Notes under the pieces: generated by a model | Told to the model about the DNA's origin: nothing | The model's input: only the letters and a program-made list of their open reading frames with translations | Database searches by the model: none | Shown: positions 19,781-30,620 of the stretch, one piece after another | How positions within the stretch are numbered: the stretch's first letter is position 1 | Layout: the number at the start of each line of letters is the position of its first letter | From: Rubrivirga sp046845755 | GTDB taxonomy: Bacteria; Bacteroidota; Rhodothermia; Rhodothermales; Rubricoccaceae | NCBI RefSeq assembly: GCF_046845755.1 | Contig: NZ_CP177357.1 | Coordinates: 3,224,001-3,288,000, forward strand | Direction: 5' to 3' | Length of the DNA: 64,000 nucleotides | Position numbers and translations under genes: made by a program

Positions 19781-21253
19781 ATGACTTGTGTGTCACCTCT
19801 CCATTTCCGACCCAACCTCTTGGCGTGGGCTTGCCTTTCCCACATTGTAGCCTGCTTGTCTGCGGCACCCGCTGCGCTCGCTGCGCCAGTCCCGTCCCCA
19901 TATACGGCAAATGGGCCAGAGCGCGTCACTTCAGAATACTGGAGCGCGCGTTCGGACGTGCATCCCGATGACGATGCTGCAGCCCTCACCATCCGGCCGG
20001 CATGGATGATCGTCAGGCGTTTCATGGCGAGCCGAGCGGGCCGCCGGTTCGGACAAATTGCTGTTGACCTGGCAGTCGAACTCGGGATCACCGCAGCCAT
20101 CGAGATGATTCGACGCGCGCTCGGCTGGGGTGGACTCAGTAGAGATGAGAGCAATGCTCTCCGCGAGCTTCAGCGGTTCGTTGGCGATCTTGAACAGAGT
20201 ATCCGGCGAAACGGCAATGAGATTCGAGCCGTCCGGGAAGAGATGGAACAGCGTCACGGGTGGACCCAGCGACAACTCAACTTGCTCGACCAACGCGTTG
20301 CAGGAGTTGACCGGCGGCTCCGAGAAGTTGAGACTCGGCTACTCCGCGTTGAGCGCAAGACAACCGCCCAGGCCCAAGAACTCCGTCAGGTCCGTCGGAC
20401 GCTCATCGATCAGCATGGACGAATCGTCGAGTTGGAAGGCGCCGTGGCGGACCACAATGGCCGGATCACGGACCTCGAGGGCCGGACGGTCCGGCTCGAA
20501 GACCTTGCAGCAGACAATCGGGTCCGGATTGACGGGCTCACCGTCCGGGTGGAAGATCTTGAGGACCGCATGTCCTCCGTGGAAGGCGTGGCACGCGCCA
20601 ACCAAGATCGGAGCCGGTCGAACGAGACACGGTTGGACCGAGATGGCTACTATGACAAGCATCTATTCGCGCTGAGTCTCCAAGCCCTGTATCCGCGCGC
20701 GCAGGGCGGCGACGGAGGGCTGCTCGGAGGAGCGTTCGATGTGACGTATCTGTTTTCCGAGTTTTTGGGAGTGTTCGGATCGTTCACACTCGCCCCAACC
20801 AGAGCACACACAGCTCCGGGCTATGCGCTGAGTACGGATCCAAGTCGGGCCGCAACGCTCGTGTGGGATCACTACGCGGGCTTTGTCGGTGCCTACGCCG
20901 ATGTCCTTCCAGGCAACCAACCTGTCGCGCTGCGGATCGGTGCCGGTGTTGGCCTCGTCGTCAACGACCTGATCGAAATGCCAGCAGATGCCGGGTCGTT
21001 TGACCGCTCGGAGACGACTTCCCTCGACCGCCGGACGAACGCGGCGGCTCTGGCCAGAATCGATTTGGGCTTCTCGCCAAAGCTGTTCCCCTTCGAGCCC
21101 TTTGCGACCGTTGGGGTTTCAGCCATGCTGGACCCCGTCGCGTTCGATCACCCTGCACTCGTCTCCAACGAGTTTGGAACGGCAGTCCAGTACGTTGCCG
21201 CTGGGTTCCGATACCGATGGACGACGGCCGACCAATACAACGGGCGGCGCTGA
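19781..21253 (+). CDS. coiled-coil outer-membrane protein, low G+C
   Basis: 490 residues, not recognised as a named family. A signal-like hydrophobic N-terminus (LLAWACLSHIVACLSAAPAA) is followed by a long coiled coil at about residues 125-290, with heptads such as LNLLDQRVAGVDRRLREVE and repeats of LEGxxxxxxxRIxxLE. A glycine/aromatic beta-rich C-terminal part (about 295-490: LFALSLQALYPRAQGG, VFGSFTLAP, IGAGVGLVV, FATVGVSAML, VAAGFRYRW) looks like an 8-strand-type barrel ending in an outer-membrane strand. This suggests a surface or periplasm-spanning trimeric protein. Base composition differs from its neighbours: 57 % G+C in bases 20161-20220 against about 70 %. It may be recently acquired. 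Confidence 0.6.
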   Translation: MTCVSPLHFRPNLLAWACLSHIVACLSAAPAALAAPVPSPYTANGPERVTSEYWSARSDVHPDDDAAALTIRPAWMIVRRFMASRAGRRFGQIAVDLAVELGITAAIEMIRRALGWGGLSRDESNALRELQRFVGDLEQSIRRNGNEIRAVREEMEQRHGWTQRQLNLLDQRVAGVDRRLREVETRLLRVERKTTAQAQELRQVRRTLIDQHGRIVELEGAVADHNGRITDLEGRTVRLEDLAADNRVRIDGLTVRVEDLEDRMSSVEGVARANQDRSRSNETRLDRDGYYDKHLFALSLQALYPRAQGGDGGLLGGAFDVTYLFSEFLGVFGSFTLAPTRAHTAPGYALSTDPSRAATLVWDHYAGFVGAYADVLPGNQPVALRIGAGVGLVVNDLIEMPADAGSFDRSETTSLDRRTNAAALARIDLGFSPKLFPFEPFATVGVSAMLDPVAFDHPALVSNEFGTAVQYVAAGFRYRWTTADQYNGRR

Positions 21254-21296
21254 TCTACCGACTCTCCCTTCGTCCGATCGGCGGTGCCGTCCCGGC

Positions 21297-23828
21297 CTAG
21301 CTCGCGGCGGGCGGGTCGGCCGGCTCCATCGCGAGGTCGTCGCGGACGGCGCCCAGGAGGGCATCGCGGGCGGCCTCGGGCGATTCGGCCTCGACGAGCC
21401 GCTCGACGGTCGCTTCGGAGCGGATCAATTGAGCCGTCACCGCGAGCTGGCGGAGGTAGGCCTCGGCGTCGAGCGCGTCCGGCGCCAGCAGCACCACGAC
21501 CACGCGCGCGGGCTGGCCGGTGTGCGGGAGCGGCGCCCCGCGCGGGCACACGCCGACGTGCACCTGGGGCGTCTCCACATCCGGGACGTGCGCGTGGTAG
21601 AGCACCACGCCGGGCATCACCTCGGGCGCGTCGTCGGGCATCGCCGCCAGCCGCTGCGCGAGGTCGGCCGCCAGGCCGGGGCGGTCGGGGAAGCCGGGCG
21701 TGAGGACGCGGCGCAGCATCGCCTCGGCCGACGCCGGCGCCAGGTCGAGCACGATGTGCTCGGGCGGCAGCGACAAGTCCTCGACGCCGTCGCCGTCGAC
21801 GGCCTCGGCAACGAGCGGGACGGTCGCCGCCTCGGACAGCGTCATCGACAGCAGGTCGAGGCCGGGGTGGCGCCGCGCGAGCACGCGGGGCAGCCGCGTC
21901 AGCGCCGGCCGCCACGCGACGGCCCCGTGGCGCACGCCGATCAGCACCAGGACGTCGCCCGTCGAGACCTCGTCGTCGAGTGAGCGGACCGCGCCGGACC
22001 ACACGTCGAGCGGCCGGACCTCGACCGACGCCTCAGGCCGGGCCTCCGCGAGGCGGCGCTCCACCTCGGCCGCGTCGTCGGTCGCGGCGAAGGCCACCAC
22101 CTTGAGGCCCTTCTGCGCCGCCAGCACCTTGAGCACGCGCGCCGCGCGGGCGAACCCGGTCTCGCGGTGGACGAGCGGCGGGACGAGCACGACGAGCCGC
22201 CGCGCCGCCGCGAGCGGGGCCACGAGCCGCGCCACGACCACCATCGACCGGCTCTCCGTCAACACCCCGTCGATCACCTGCCCGAACACCATCGCGCCCG
22301 GCGAGCGCTGCCCGTTCCACCCGGCCACGACTTCGCTGGCGCGGACCTCGCGCGCGGCCCGCAGGATCCCCCGGACCGCGTTGTCGTCGATCCGGACCGT
22401 CGGCGAGACCGGCACCGACGCCGCCGTCGCGTGGAGCACGGCCCGCTCCATCAGCCGCTCGGCGGCGGCCACGTTCTCGGCCTCGTCGGCGCCCGCGCGC
22501 GCGACGGCGACGGGGAAGATGGGCTCCTCACTCTTGGGGCTCCGCAGGAGCAGTGCCAGTTCCATCAGGTCCGCCGCCGTCTCCGGGTTCGACAGCGGCA
22601 CCACGATCCGCTCGGGCGCCGACGCCGGCTCGTACGGCCGGTCCGCCTCCGCCAGCGCCACGCGCCGCCCGACGGCCTGCACCACGCTCGGGCCGACCAG
22701 GCACGTCAGGACGATCACGACGACGACGGCGTTGACGGCGGTCTGCGAGAACAGTCCGATGTCGAACCCGATCAGCGTCACCGCCAGCGTCGCGGCGGCT
22801 TGGGGCATCGTCAGCCCGGCGACGGTGACCGCCTCGTCGCGCGAGAACCCGAACAAGGGGATACCCAGCAGCGCGGCCCCGCCCTTGCCCACGAACACGA
22901 TCGCCGTGAACAGCAGGGCCAGCCCCCACACGACGGGCGACCCGAGCACGCCGACGTCGACCAGCAGCCCGACGGAGACCAGGAAGAACGGCACCAGGAA
23001 GGCGTTGCCCACGAACTGCAGCCGCGTCATCAGCGGGCTGCTCTTGGGGATCAGCGGGTTGAGCGCGATGCCCGCCAGGAACGCACCGATGATGGGCGCC
23101 AGCCCGGCGAGCGACGCCGTCCACGCGGCGAAAAAGACGAGCGCCAGTAGGAACGCGAACGCGGCGTCGTCCTCGCGGCGGACGCGGCGGAAAAAGGCCC
23201 GCGCCAGCTTGGGCATCCCCCACAGCACGGCGACGGCCCACACAGCGGTCTTGCCTACGAACGTCAGCCAGAACTCGGCGTCGGCGTCGCCGCCGACCAG
23301 CCCCTGCACGACCGCCAGCACCAGAAGGGAAAACAGGTCGGTCACGAGCGTGGCGCCGGTCGCGATCACGAGCGCCCGGTTTTTCGAGATCCCCAGCCGC
23401 CCCGCGATCGGCAGCGCCAGCAGCGTGTGGCTCCCGACGATGCTCCCCAGGAGCGCCGCCGCGGGCATCCCATACCCCAGTACGCTCGGCGCGAGCGTCA
23501 GCGCGAGCGCCATCGGGACGGCGAACGACAGGGCCCCGAACGCCAGCGCCTGCGTTCGCTGCTTGGCGAACTCGGCGAGGTCGAGCGTGACGCCGGCCAT
23601 GAACATCAGGTACAGCAGCCCGAACGTGCCGAGCAGCACGAACGTCGCGTCGCGCTCGAGCAGCCCGGTGACGCTCGGCCCGGCGACGGCGCCGAGCGCG
23701 ATGAGCCCGACGAGCCCGGGCACGCGGAACCGCTCGAACAGCAGCGGTCCGACGAGCAGGATCCCCATCGTGATCGCCACGATCAGCACGGGGTCGGTGA
23801 CGGGCAGTTGGGGGACGGGCAGATCCAC
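21297..23828 (-). CDS. CPA2 cation:proton antiporter fused to USP and PTS EIIA-like domains
   Basis: 843 residues in three parts. Residues 1-about 390 are a Kef/NhaP-like antiporter with around 12 membrane segments (GLVGLIALGAVAGPSVTGLL, GATLVTDLFSLLVLAVVQGL, PIIGAFLAGIALNPLIP). Residues about 400-680 are two universal-stress-protein-like modules (ERIVVPLSNPETAADLMELA; RRLVVLVPPLVHRETGFA). Residues about 690-843 match a PTS EIIA type-2 fold, with the phospho-histidine position kept in GVVLYHAHVP (His about 745). Such fusions could let nucleotide or phosphorylation signals control sodium or potassium/proton exchange. The start is GTG 23828. It converges with the coiled-coil protein gene, leaving 43 bases. 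Confidence 0.85.
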   Translation of the reverse strand: MDLPVPQLPVTDPVLIVAITMGILLVGPLLFERFRVPGLVGLIALGAVAGPSVTGLLERDATFVLLGTFGLLYLMFMAGVTLDLAEFAKQRTQALAFGALSFAVPMALALTLAPSVLGYGMPAAALLGSIVGSHTLLALPIAGRLGISKNRALVIATGATLVTDLFSLLVLAVVQGLVGGDADAEFWLTFVGKTAVWAVAVLWGMPKLARAFFRRVRREDDAAFAFLLALVFFAAWTASLAGLAPIIGAFLAGIALNPLIPKSSPLMTRLQFVGNAFLVPFFLVSVGLLVDVGVLGSPVVWGLALLFTAIVFVGKGGAALLGIPLFGFSRDEAVTVAGLTMPQAAATLAVTLIGFDIGLFSQTAVNAVVVVIVLTCLVGPSVVQAVGRRVALAEADRPYEPASAPERIVVPLSNPETAADLMELALLLRSPKSEEPIFPVAVARAGADEAENVAAAERLMERAVLHATAASVPVSPTVRIDDNAVRGILRAAREVRASEVVAGWNGQRSPGAMVFGQVIDGVLTESRSMVVVARLVAPLAAARRLVVLVPPLVHRETGFARAARVLKVLAAQKGLKVVAFAATDDAAEVERRLAEARPEASVEVRPLDVWSGAVRSLDDEVSTGDVLVLIGVRHGAVAWRPALTRLPRVLARRHPGLDLLSMTLSEAATVPLVAEAVDGDGVEDLSLPPEHIVLDLAPASAEAMLRRVLTPGFPDRPGLAADLAQRLAAMPDDAPEVMPGVVLYHAHVPDVETPQVHVGVCPRGAPLPHTGQPARVVVVLLAPDALDAEAYLRQLAVTAQLIRSEATVERLVEAESPEAARDALLGAVRDDLAMEPADPPAAS

Positions 23829-23921
23829 GGGGCACGATCGGAGGGACCCCAAACGTACCGACCGGGTCGCTTTTCGGTCGTCGGTTTTCGGTGATCGGTG
23901 TTCTGCTCTCCAGCGTCTCCC

Positions 23922-24788
23922 ATGCGCCTCGCCGTTCTCGCTCTCGCCCTCACCGCCTCCGGCTGCGTGACCGTCGCCGTCGGGCCCGAGCACGTGCTGC
24001 ACCCGCGCCTCGACGCCGACACCTCCGCGCCCGCGCTCGACGCGGCGGCCGTCGCCCGGGCCGTCCCCGGGGCGACCGTCGAGCCGTTCGACATGGCCGT
24101 CGACGGTGCCGTGCTGGCAGGGTGGTGGGTCCGCCACGCGGCGCCCGACGACGCGCGCCCGACGGTCCTGTACTTCGGCGGGAACGGCTTTCGCATCTCC
24201 CACCTCGGCCTGAAAAAGCTGGTCCCCCTCCTGCGCACCGGCGTCGACGTGGTGCTGGTCGACCACCGGGGCCACGGGCGGAGCACCGGGGAGGCGTCGA
24301 CGCACGCGCTCAAAGCCGACGCGCTGGCGACGTTCGACGCCGTCGCGGCCGTCGTCGGATCGGAGCGCGTGATTGTCCACGGGCACTCGCTGGGCAGCTT
24401 TCTCGCCAGCCACGTCGGCGCCGAGCGCGAGACCGCAGGCGTCGTGCTCGAAAACTCGGCGACGACGACGGCCGACTACGCAGCCTCACGGTTCGACCTG
24501 TACCCCGTCTTCCGTCCGTTCGTCCGGCTGGAGGTCTCCGACGCGCTCGCGGGCGAGGGCAGCCTGGCGCCGGTCCGCCGCATCGACGAGCCGCTGCTGA
24601 TCCTGGCGGGCGCGCTCGACGCCCGCATCCCGGCCTGGATGAGCCGGGAGTTGTACGCCGCCTCCCCGCTCGCGCCCGGCCGCAAGCGACTCGTCGTGTT
24701 CGAGACGGCCGGCCACAACCGCGTCCCCTTCCACCCCGACTTCGCGGGCGTCTACCGCGCCTTCGTCGCCGACTGGGTGCGCCCGTAG
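23922..24788 (+). CDS. alpha/beta-hydrolase lipoprotein
   Basis: 288 residues. Signal peptide with a lipoprotein-like cysteine (LALTASGC, Cys15). The nucleophile elbow is GHSLG in VIVHGHSLGSFLAS, the oxyanion region is YFGGNGF, and the probable acid and base are Asp in GALDARIPAW and His in ETAGHNRVPF, giving a complete Ser-Asp-His set. It resembles the BEM46/ABHD13-type peptidase-like hydrolases. The substrate is unknown; it should act in the periplasm anchored to a membrane. It diverges from the antiporter gene with 93 bases between, which contain a short TCGGTTTTCGGT-type direct repeat. Confidence 0.8.
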   Translation: MRLAVLALALTASGCVTVAVGPEHVLHPRLDADTSAPALDAAAVARAVPGATVEPFDMAVDGAVLAGWWVRHAAPDDARPTVLYFGGNGFRISHLGLKKLVPLLRTGVDVVLVDHRGHGRSTGEASTHALKADALATFDAVAAVVGSERVIVHGHSLGSFLASHVGAERETAGVVLENSATTTADYAASRFDLYPVFRPFVRLEVSDALAGEGSLAPVRRIDEPLLILAGALDARIPAWMSRELYAASPLAPGRKRLVVFETAGHNRVPFHPDFAGVYRAFVADWVRP

Positions 24789-24855
24789 CGGGCGCCCCGT
24801 CGCGACTGCTGCGAGATCACGTCCCCCCGCCTCGGGACCGAGGTGGGAGGGATGT

Positions 24856-25041
24856 GCTCGGCAGACCCCCCGTCCGCGCGGCGCTCTGAGAGGGGGCTGG
24901 CGCCAGCATTGGGGCGCTCGCGCACGAGTGGCACGACGCCACACGGACTGTCCCCCTTGGCAAGGGGGACAGCTTGGGCGCGGCACGCCAGCCCCACAGC
25001 CTGGCACTCCATCTGCGCGTCCGAGCGGGGGGTCTGCCGAG
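24856..25041. repeat. nested G+C-rich inverted repeats filling an intergenic gap
   Basis: Outer arms GCTCGGCAGACCCCCC (24856-24871) and GGGGGGTCTGCCGAGC (25026-25041) are perfect 16-base complements. Inside, 24948-24972 is a palindrome CTGTCCCCCTTG-G-CAAGGGGGACAG. The same inner arm ends (CTGTCCCCCT/AGGGGGACAG) recur at 44225-44252. The 358-base gap 24789-25146 has no other content I can name. A REP-like or MITE-like element is the best reading. Confidence 0.65.
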
Positions 25042-25146
25042 CGCGACGCCCCACCTGCTGGCGCAAGCAGGGCTCGGATGGGCACCCGCATGGCCTTGCG
25101 GGCCGCCGACGATTGTCCGAGGTTCGCGCCCCCGCCCCGCCCCCCG

Positions 25147-25479
25147 ATGCGCACGCTCCTCCTGGCCGCCCTCGTCCTCGCCGCCTGCGACTCCACCGCC
25201 AGCGGCCCGCCCGACATCGGCGACACCTACCGCGTCGAGTCCGCGAGCCTGGAGGGCGACGTGCTGACGGCCGTCGTGAGCTACAGCGGTGGGTGCCAGG
25301 CGCACACCTTCGAGCCCCGGGTCCGGTCGGCCGCGACCAAGACCGAGGTCTGGCTCGTCCACGACGCCAACAACGACGTGTGCGAGGCCTACATCACCGA
25401 GACGCTGGCGCTGACGGTCGCGGTAGACGGGCCGGTCGTCCTGCTCACGCCGGCGGGCGGCGAGGTCCGGCTCCGCTAG
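25147..25479 (+). CDS. small lipoprotein, unknown function
   Basis: 110 residues with a lipobox LAAC (Cys15) after a short hydrophobic signal. The mature part is beta-rich with two further cysteines (GGCQAHTFEP and NNDVCEAYI) that could form a disulfide. I do not recognise a family. The last 35 bases overlap the end of the convergent hydrolase gene, so one of the two stops may be used differently; both reading frames look coding by composition. Confidence 0.65.
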   Translation: MRTLLLAALVLAACDSTASGPPDIGDTYRVESASLEGDVLTAVVSYSGGCQAHTFEPRVRSAATKTEVWLVHDANNDVCEAYITETLALTVAVDGPVVLLTPAGGEVRLR

Positions 25480-26647
25480 GCACCAGCCACGCCAGCAGTC
25501 GGGCCGTCACCTCGGGGTCGCGGATCAGGTCGAAGTGCGACGTGCCTGGCAAGATATACTGGCGCTCGGCGGGCACCGCCAGCGCGAGCGCCGGATCCGG
25601 GTGGCGACCGAGCGCGCTGTCGAGCGGGACGAGCCCGTCGCCGACGGTCCGGTCGCGCACGCCGTTTTTCCCGTCGCCCAGCGTCGCGGCCACGAGGTAC
25701 ACAGCGACCCCGTCCGGGAGCGGGAGCGGCTCGCGGTGGTCCGGGCCGCGGGCAAAGCGGTCGAGCCCGACCCAGTCCGCCTCGGCCACGCTCCCGAACC
25801 GCAGGTCGGTAACGCCCGCGCTCCGCGCCTGCCCGAGCGCCGCGTACGGCGCCGTCCACCGCGTCGCCCCCAAGAGGGTGTCGACCACGTTCCCGACGCG
25901 CTCCAGGGGCGACCCGTGGTGGGGCGTCCCCAGGCACACCAGCGACACGTTTTTCGAGGGCCACCCGTGCCCGGCATCGACGGCGTGCCCCAGCGCGCTC
26001 CGCATCACCAGCCCGCCCATGCTGTGTGCGACCACGACGATCCGCCGCACCGGGACGGGCCACGCCCTGACAACCGCCTCCAGCGCCTCCGCCGCCTCCG
26101 CCCCGTTGTCCGAGACGTGGCGCCCGCTGTTGTAGCGGAGCCCGAGCCGGCTCGCGCCGAGCGCCTCCGCCAGCACCGCGCCGGGGTCGTGGGCGTCGTC
26201 GCCCCACTGCCCGTCGTGCATGCACAGGCCGTGGACGAACACGAGCACCGTCTCGGACGGGTCGGCGACCGCGCCGGTGTCGACGGGCCGTCCGTCATAG
26301 CGGATCTGGGTGGCCGTCGCCAGTTCGTTGCCTGTCCTCGCGAGCGTGTCGCCAAAGGCCCCGTTGAGCGCCGCGACCGCCGCCTCGCGGATCTCGCCGC
26401 GCGCGCCGTCGAGCGCGTCGGGCCGGACCCGCTCGGCCACCGCCAGCCCGCCGTCGGCCGCCCGCGCCGCACCGCGTGTGATCGCCCGGATCATCCGGTA
26501 CACAAAGCCCGCGATCCCCCGCTTGCGGTCACCGACTTTGCGCCGCCGCGTGACGGCCGCGTGCGCGGCCTCAACGACGTCGGTGGTGCCGGTGACGGCG
26601 TCGGCGAGGAGCCGGACGGCGCCGCGGAGGTCGGACAAGAGGGACAC
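25445..26647 (-). CDS. PGAP1-like alpha/beta-hydrolase (esterase/lipase)
   Basis: 400 residues. Strand and oxyanion motif TVLVFVHGLCMHDGQWG, nucleophile elbow VVAHSMGGLVMRSALG, then LGTPHHGSPLERVGNVVD, and a late histidine in PGTSHFDLIRDPEV give the catalytic Ser-Asp-His lay-out of triacylglycerol-lipase/PGAP1-type enzymes. The first 150 residues are helical and Arg-rich with no signal peptide. Start GTG 26647 was preferred over the longer frame, which reaches back into the bipA terminator hairpin. Substrate unknown. Confidence 0.75.
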   Translation of the reverse strand: MSLLSDLRGAVRLLADAVTGTTDVVEAAHAAVTRRRKVGDRKRGIAGFVYRMIRAITRGAARAADGGLAVAERVRPDALDGARGEIREAAVAALNGAFGDTLARTGNELATATQIRYDGRPVDTGAVADPSETVLVFVHGLCMHDGQWGDDAHDPGAVLAEALGASRLGLRYNSGRHVSDNGAEAAEALEAVVRAWPVPVRRIVVVAHSMGGLVMRSALGHAVDAGHGWPSKNVSLVCLGTPHHGSPLERVGNVVDTLLGATRWTAPYAALGQARSAGVTDLRFGSVAEADWVGLDRFARGPDHREPLPLPDGVAVYLVAATLGDGKNGVRDRTVGDGLVPLDSALGRHPDPALALAVPAERQYILPGTSHFDLIRDPEVTARLLAWLVPSGAGPRRPPA

Positions 26648-26757
26648 CGGGACTCGGGCGCGGGTACACGGCCGGGCGGCGGCGTGGGTCCCCTGACTGC
26701 GCTCGCGCCCCCTCAGAGCGCCGCGTGGATGGGTGAAGTCTCCACCCCGAACGAGAC

Positions 26758-26786
26758 ACGGGCCGCCCCCCGAGGGAGCGGCCCGT
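26758..26786. terminator. hairpin downstream of bipA
   Basis: ACGGGCCGC (26758-26766) pairs with GCGGCCCGT (26778-26786), a perfect 9-base stem about 25 bases past the bipA stop. No clear T-run follows on the minus strand (GTGTCTCG), so it is a moderate candidate. Confidence 0.5.
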
Positions 26787-26810
26787 GCGCACATCCGGCC
26801 GGCTTGCGCC

Positions 26811-28646
<1,836 letters not shown>

Positions 28647-28789
28647 AGCGGGCCGGGAGGCGGCAAAGGGACCCGAAAGGTCCGGCGCGGACGGTGAGGG
28701 ACGGGCCGAGGCCCGGTGCGTTCGGGGCGAAGTCGGCGGGAGACGCGAGCGCGGTTGGCGCGTACGCCGCCCGCCCCTCTGCTCGCGCC

Positions 28790-29605
28790 ATGCCCGTCCG
28801 CCTCGCCGTCTTCCTCATTGCCCTCGCGTTCGTGCCCGGCTGCACCTGCGCCTCCGACAGCGTCAACCGCGGCGACCTCAACCTGGTCTCGCTCGACGAC
28901 GAATGGGCACTGGGCAATGAGCTCGCGGCCGAGGTCGACGCCCAGATCGCCGCCGTGCCCGACAAAGAGGTCCAGCTCTACGTCGCGGCGCTGGGCGCGG
29001 CACTCGCGGCCGAGACCGAGCTCGCGGACCGCCCGTGGACGTTTACCGCCGTCGCCGACCCGGCCGTCAACGCGTTCGCGCTCCCCGGCGGGCACGTCTA
29101 CGTCCACGCCGGGCTGATCGCGGCGGCCGAGACCGAGGCCGAGCTGGCGTCGGTCGTCGGGCACGAGGTGGCGCACGTGGCCGCGCGGCACAGCACCGAG
29201 CGGATGGTCAAGGCGCAGGGGCTGGCCGTCGTCGCGGGTCTGGTCCTGGGCAACGACCCCGGGCTCGTCCGCCAACTCGTCGCCGGGATTATCGGGCAGG
29301 GCGCGCTCGCCCGCTTTTCGCGGTCCGACGAGCGCGAGGCCGACGAGCTCGGGCTCGCGTACATGGCCAACGCCGGCTTCGACCCCGACGGCCAAGCGGC
29401 CATGTTCGAAACACTGGTGGCGCTGCGCGAGCGCGAGCCGGGCCGGTTCGAACAGTGGTTCGGGACGCACCCGCTCGGCGAGGAGCGCGTCGAGCGCGCC
29501 GTCGAGGCGGCGGCAGCGATGCCCGAGGGCGGGACGCAAGACAGCGACCGCTTCCGCGACGTTCGCGCCCGGGTGCTCGCGGCGCAGGGGTGGGCGGCGC
29601 GCTAG
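28790..29605 (+). CDS. M48-family metalloprotease lipoprotein
   Basis: 271 residues. Signal peptide with lipobox VPGC (Cys18). Zinc-binding HEVAH lies in ASVVGHEVAHVAARHSTERM and the third ligand Glu is in SRSDEREADELGLAYM, both standard for M48. The C-terminal GTHPLGEERVERA matches the BepA/LoiP-like group. These act in the periplasm in quality control of outer-membrane proteins and lipopolysaccharide-assembly factors. The last four bases overlap the stop of the convergent aldo/keto reductase. Confidence 0.85.
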   Translation: MPVRLAVFLIALAFVPGCTCASDSVNRGDLNLVSLDDEWALGNELAAEVDAQIAAVPDKEVQLYVAALGAALAAETELADRPWTFTAVADPAVNAFALPGGHVYVHAGLIAAAETEAELASVVGHEVAHVAARHSTERMVKAQGLAVVAGLVLGNDPGLVRQLVAGIIGQGALARFSRSDEREADELGLAYMANAGFDPDGQAAMFETLVALREREPGRFEQWFGTHPLGEERVERAVEAAAAMPEGGTQDSDRFRDVRARVLAAQGWAAR

Positions 29606-30525
29606 CCCGCCAGGGCGGCGTCGACGGCCGCCAGGTCGTCGTCGGTCAGGGTCCACTGGGCCGCGGCTACGTTCGCGCGGATCTGCGACGGCTTCGTCGC
29701 CCCGGCGATCACACTCACGACCGGCGCGTGCGCCAGCAGGTACGCGAACGCGAGGTCGAGAATCGTGTGGCCGCGCGCCCCGGCGACGGCGATCAGCCGC
29801 TCGACCGCGTCGAGGTTGGCGTCGGTCAGCACCGAGTCGCCCATCGTCTTGAACTTGCCCTCCGTCGCGTTCAGGCGCCCGTCGGCGTCGGTGTCGCCGC
29901 GGCGGTACTTGCCCGTCAGCAGGCCGCTCTTGAGCGGGAAGTAGGGGACGAACGCCAACCCCAGCGCGCGGCACGTGTCGAGGACGCCCCCTTCGGGCTC
30001 GCGGTGGAGCAGGCTGTACTCGTTCTGGACGGCCACGAACCGCGCCCCACTCGCGGCGGCCTCCGCCTCGCGGAGTTGGTCGACGGAGAAGCCGGAGCAC
30101 GCGATCTCGCGGACCTTGCCCTCCACCACCAGGTCGGCCAGCGCGCCGAGCGTGTCGGCGATCGGCGTGTCCGGATCCGGCCGATGGAGGTAGTAGAGGT
30201 CGATGCGGTCGGTGCCGAGCCGCCGCAGGCTGCCCTCGCATGCTTGGCGGACCGCCGCAGGCGTCGCCTGCCCGCCCTCGCCCCCCTTGGGTCGGTACCC
30301 GCACTTCGTCGCGATCACGACGTCGTCGCGCCGGGACCCGAGCGCGCGGCCCAGGAACCGCTCGCTGGCGCCGTCGCCGTAAAGCTCGGCCGTGTCGAAG
30401 TGCGTGACGCCCGCGTCGAGCGCCGCGTCGACGACGGCTTGCGAGGCCGCCTCGTCGATGTGCCAGCCGAAGTTGTTGCAGCCGAGGCCGACGGCGGAGA
30501 CGGTAAGGGAGCCGATCTGAGTCAT
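29602..30525 (-). CDS. aldo/keto reductase
   Basis: 307 residues of a TIM barrel. The catalytic tetrad is visible: Asp and Tyr in THFDTAELYGDG, Lys in VVIATKCGY, His in YYLHRPDPDTPI. NADPH-binding residues are expected in SVIAGATKPSQIRANV near the C-terminus. It resembles the YajO/IolS-like group that reduces sugar or aldehyde substrates. Substrate not evident from neighbours; it lies downstream of the DUF3179 gene in the same direction. Confidence 0.88.
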   Translation of the reverse strand: MTQIGSLTVSAVGLGCNNFGWHIDEAASQAVVDAALDAGVTHFDTAELYGDGASERFLGRALGSRRDDVVIATKCGYRPKGGEGGQATPAAVRQACEGSLRRLGTDRIDLYYLHRPDPDTPIADTLGALADLVVEGKVREIACSGFSVDQLREAEAAASGARFVAVQNEYSLLHREPEGGVLDTCRALGLAFVPYFPLKSGLLTGKYRRGDTDADGRLNATEGKFKTMGDSVLTDANLDAVERLIAVAGARGHTILDLAFAYLLAHAPVVSVIAGATKPSQIRANVAAAQWTLTDDDLAAVDAALAG

Positions 30526-30529
30526 GGCG

Positions 30530-30620
30530 AGGCGCGAGGGATGAGGAACGAGGAATGAGCGGCGGGTGGCCGAGGCTCCCGCATGCCCTCACTCCTCACG
30601 CCTCGTCCCTCATTCCTCCC
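30530..30620. repeat. purine-rich/pyrimidine-rich inverted repeat
   Basis: GAGGGATGAGGAACGAGGAATGAG is mirrored by CTCACTCCTCACGCCTCGTCCCTCATTCCTC (30591-30619). It fills the 84-base gap between the DUF3179 stop and the aldo/keto reductase start and slightly enters the DUF3179 C-terminal codons. Confidence 0.55.

Noticed and set aside
24856..25041. CRISPR array
   Set aside because: The repeats are inverted and irregular, with no equal spacers and no cas genes in the window.
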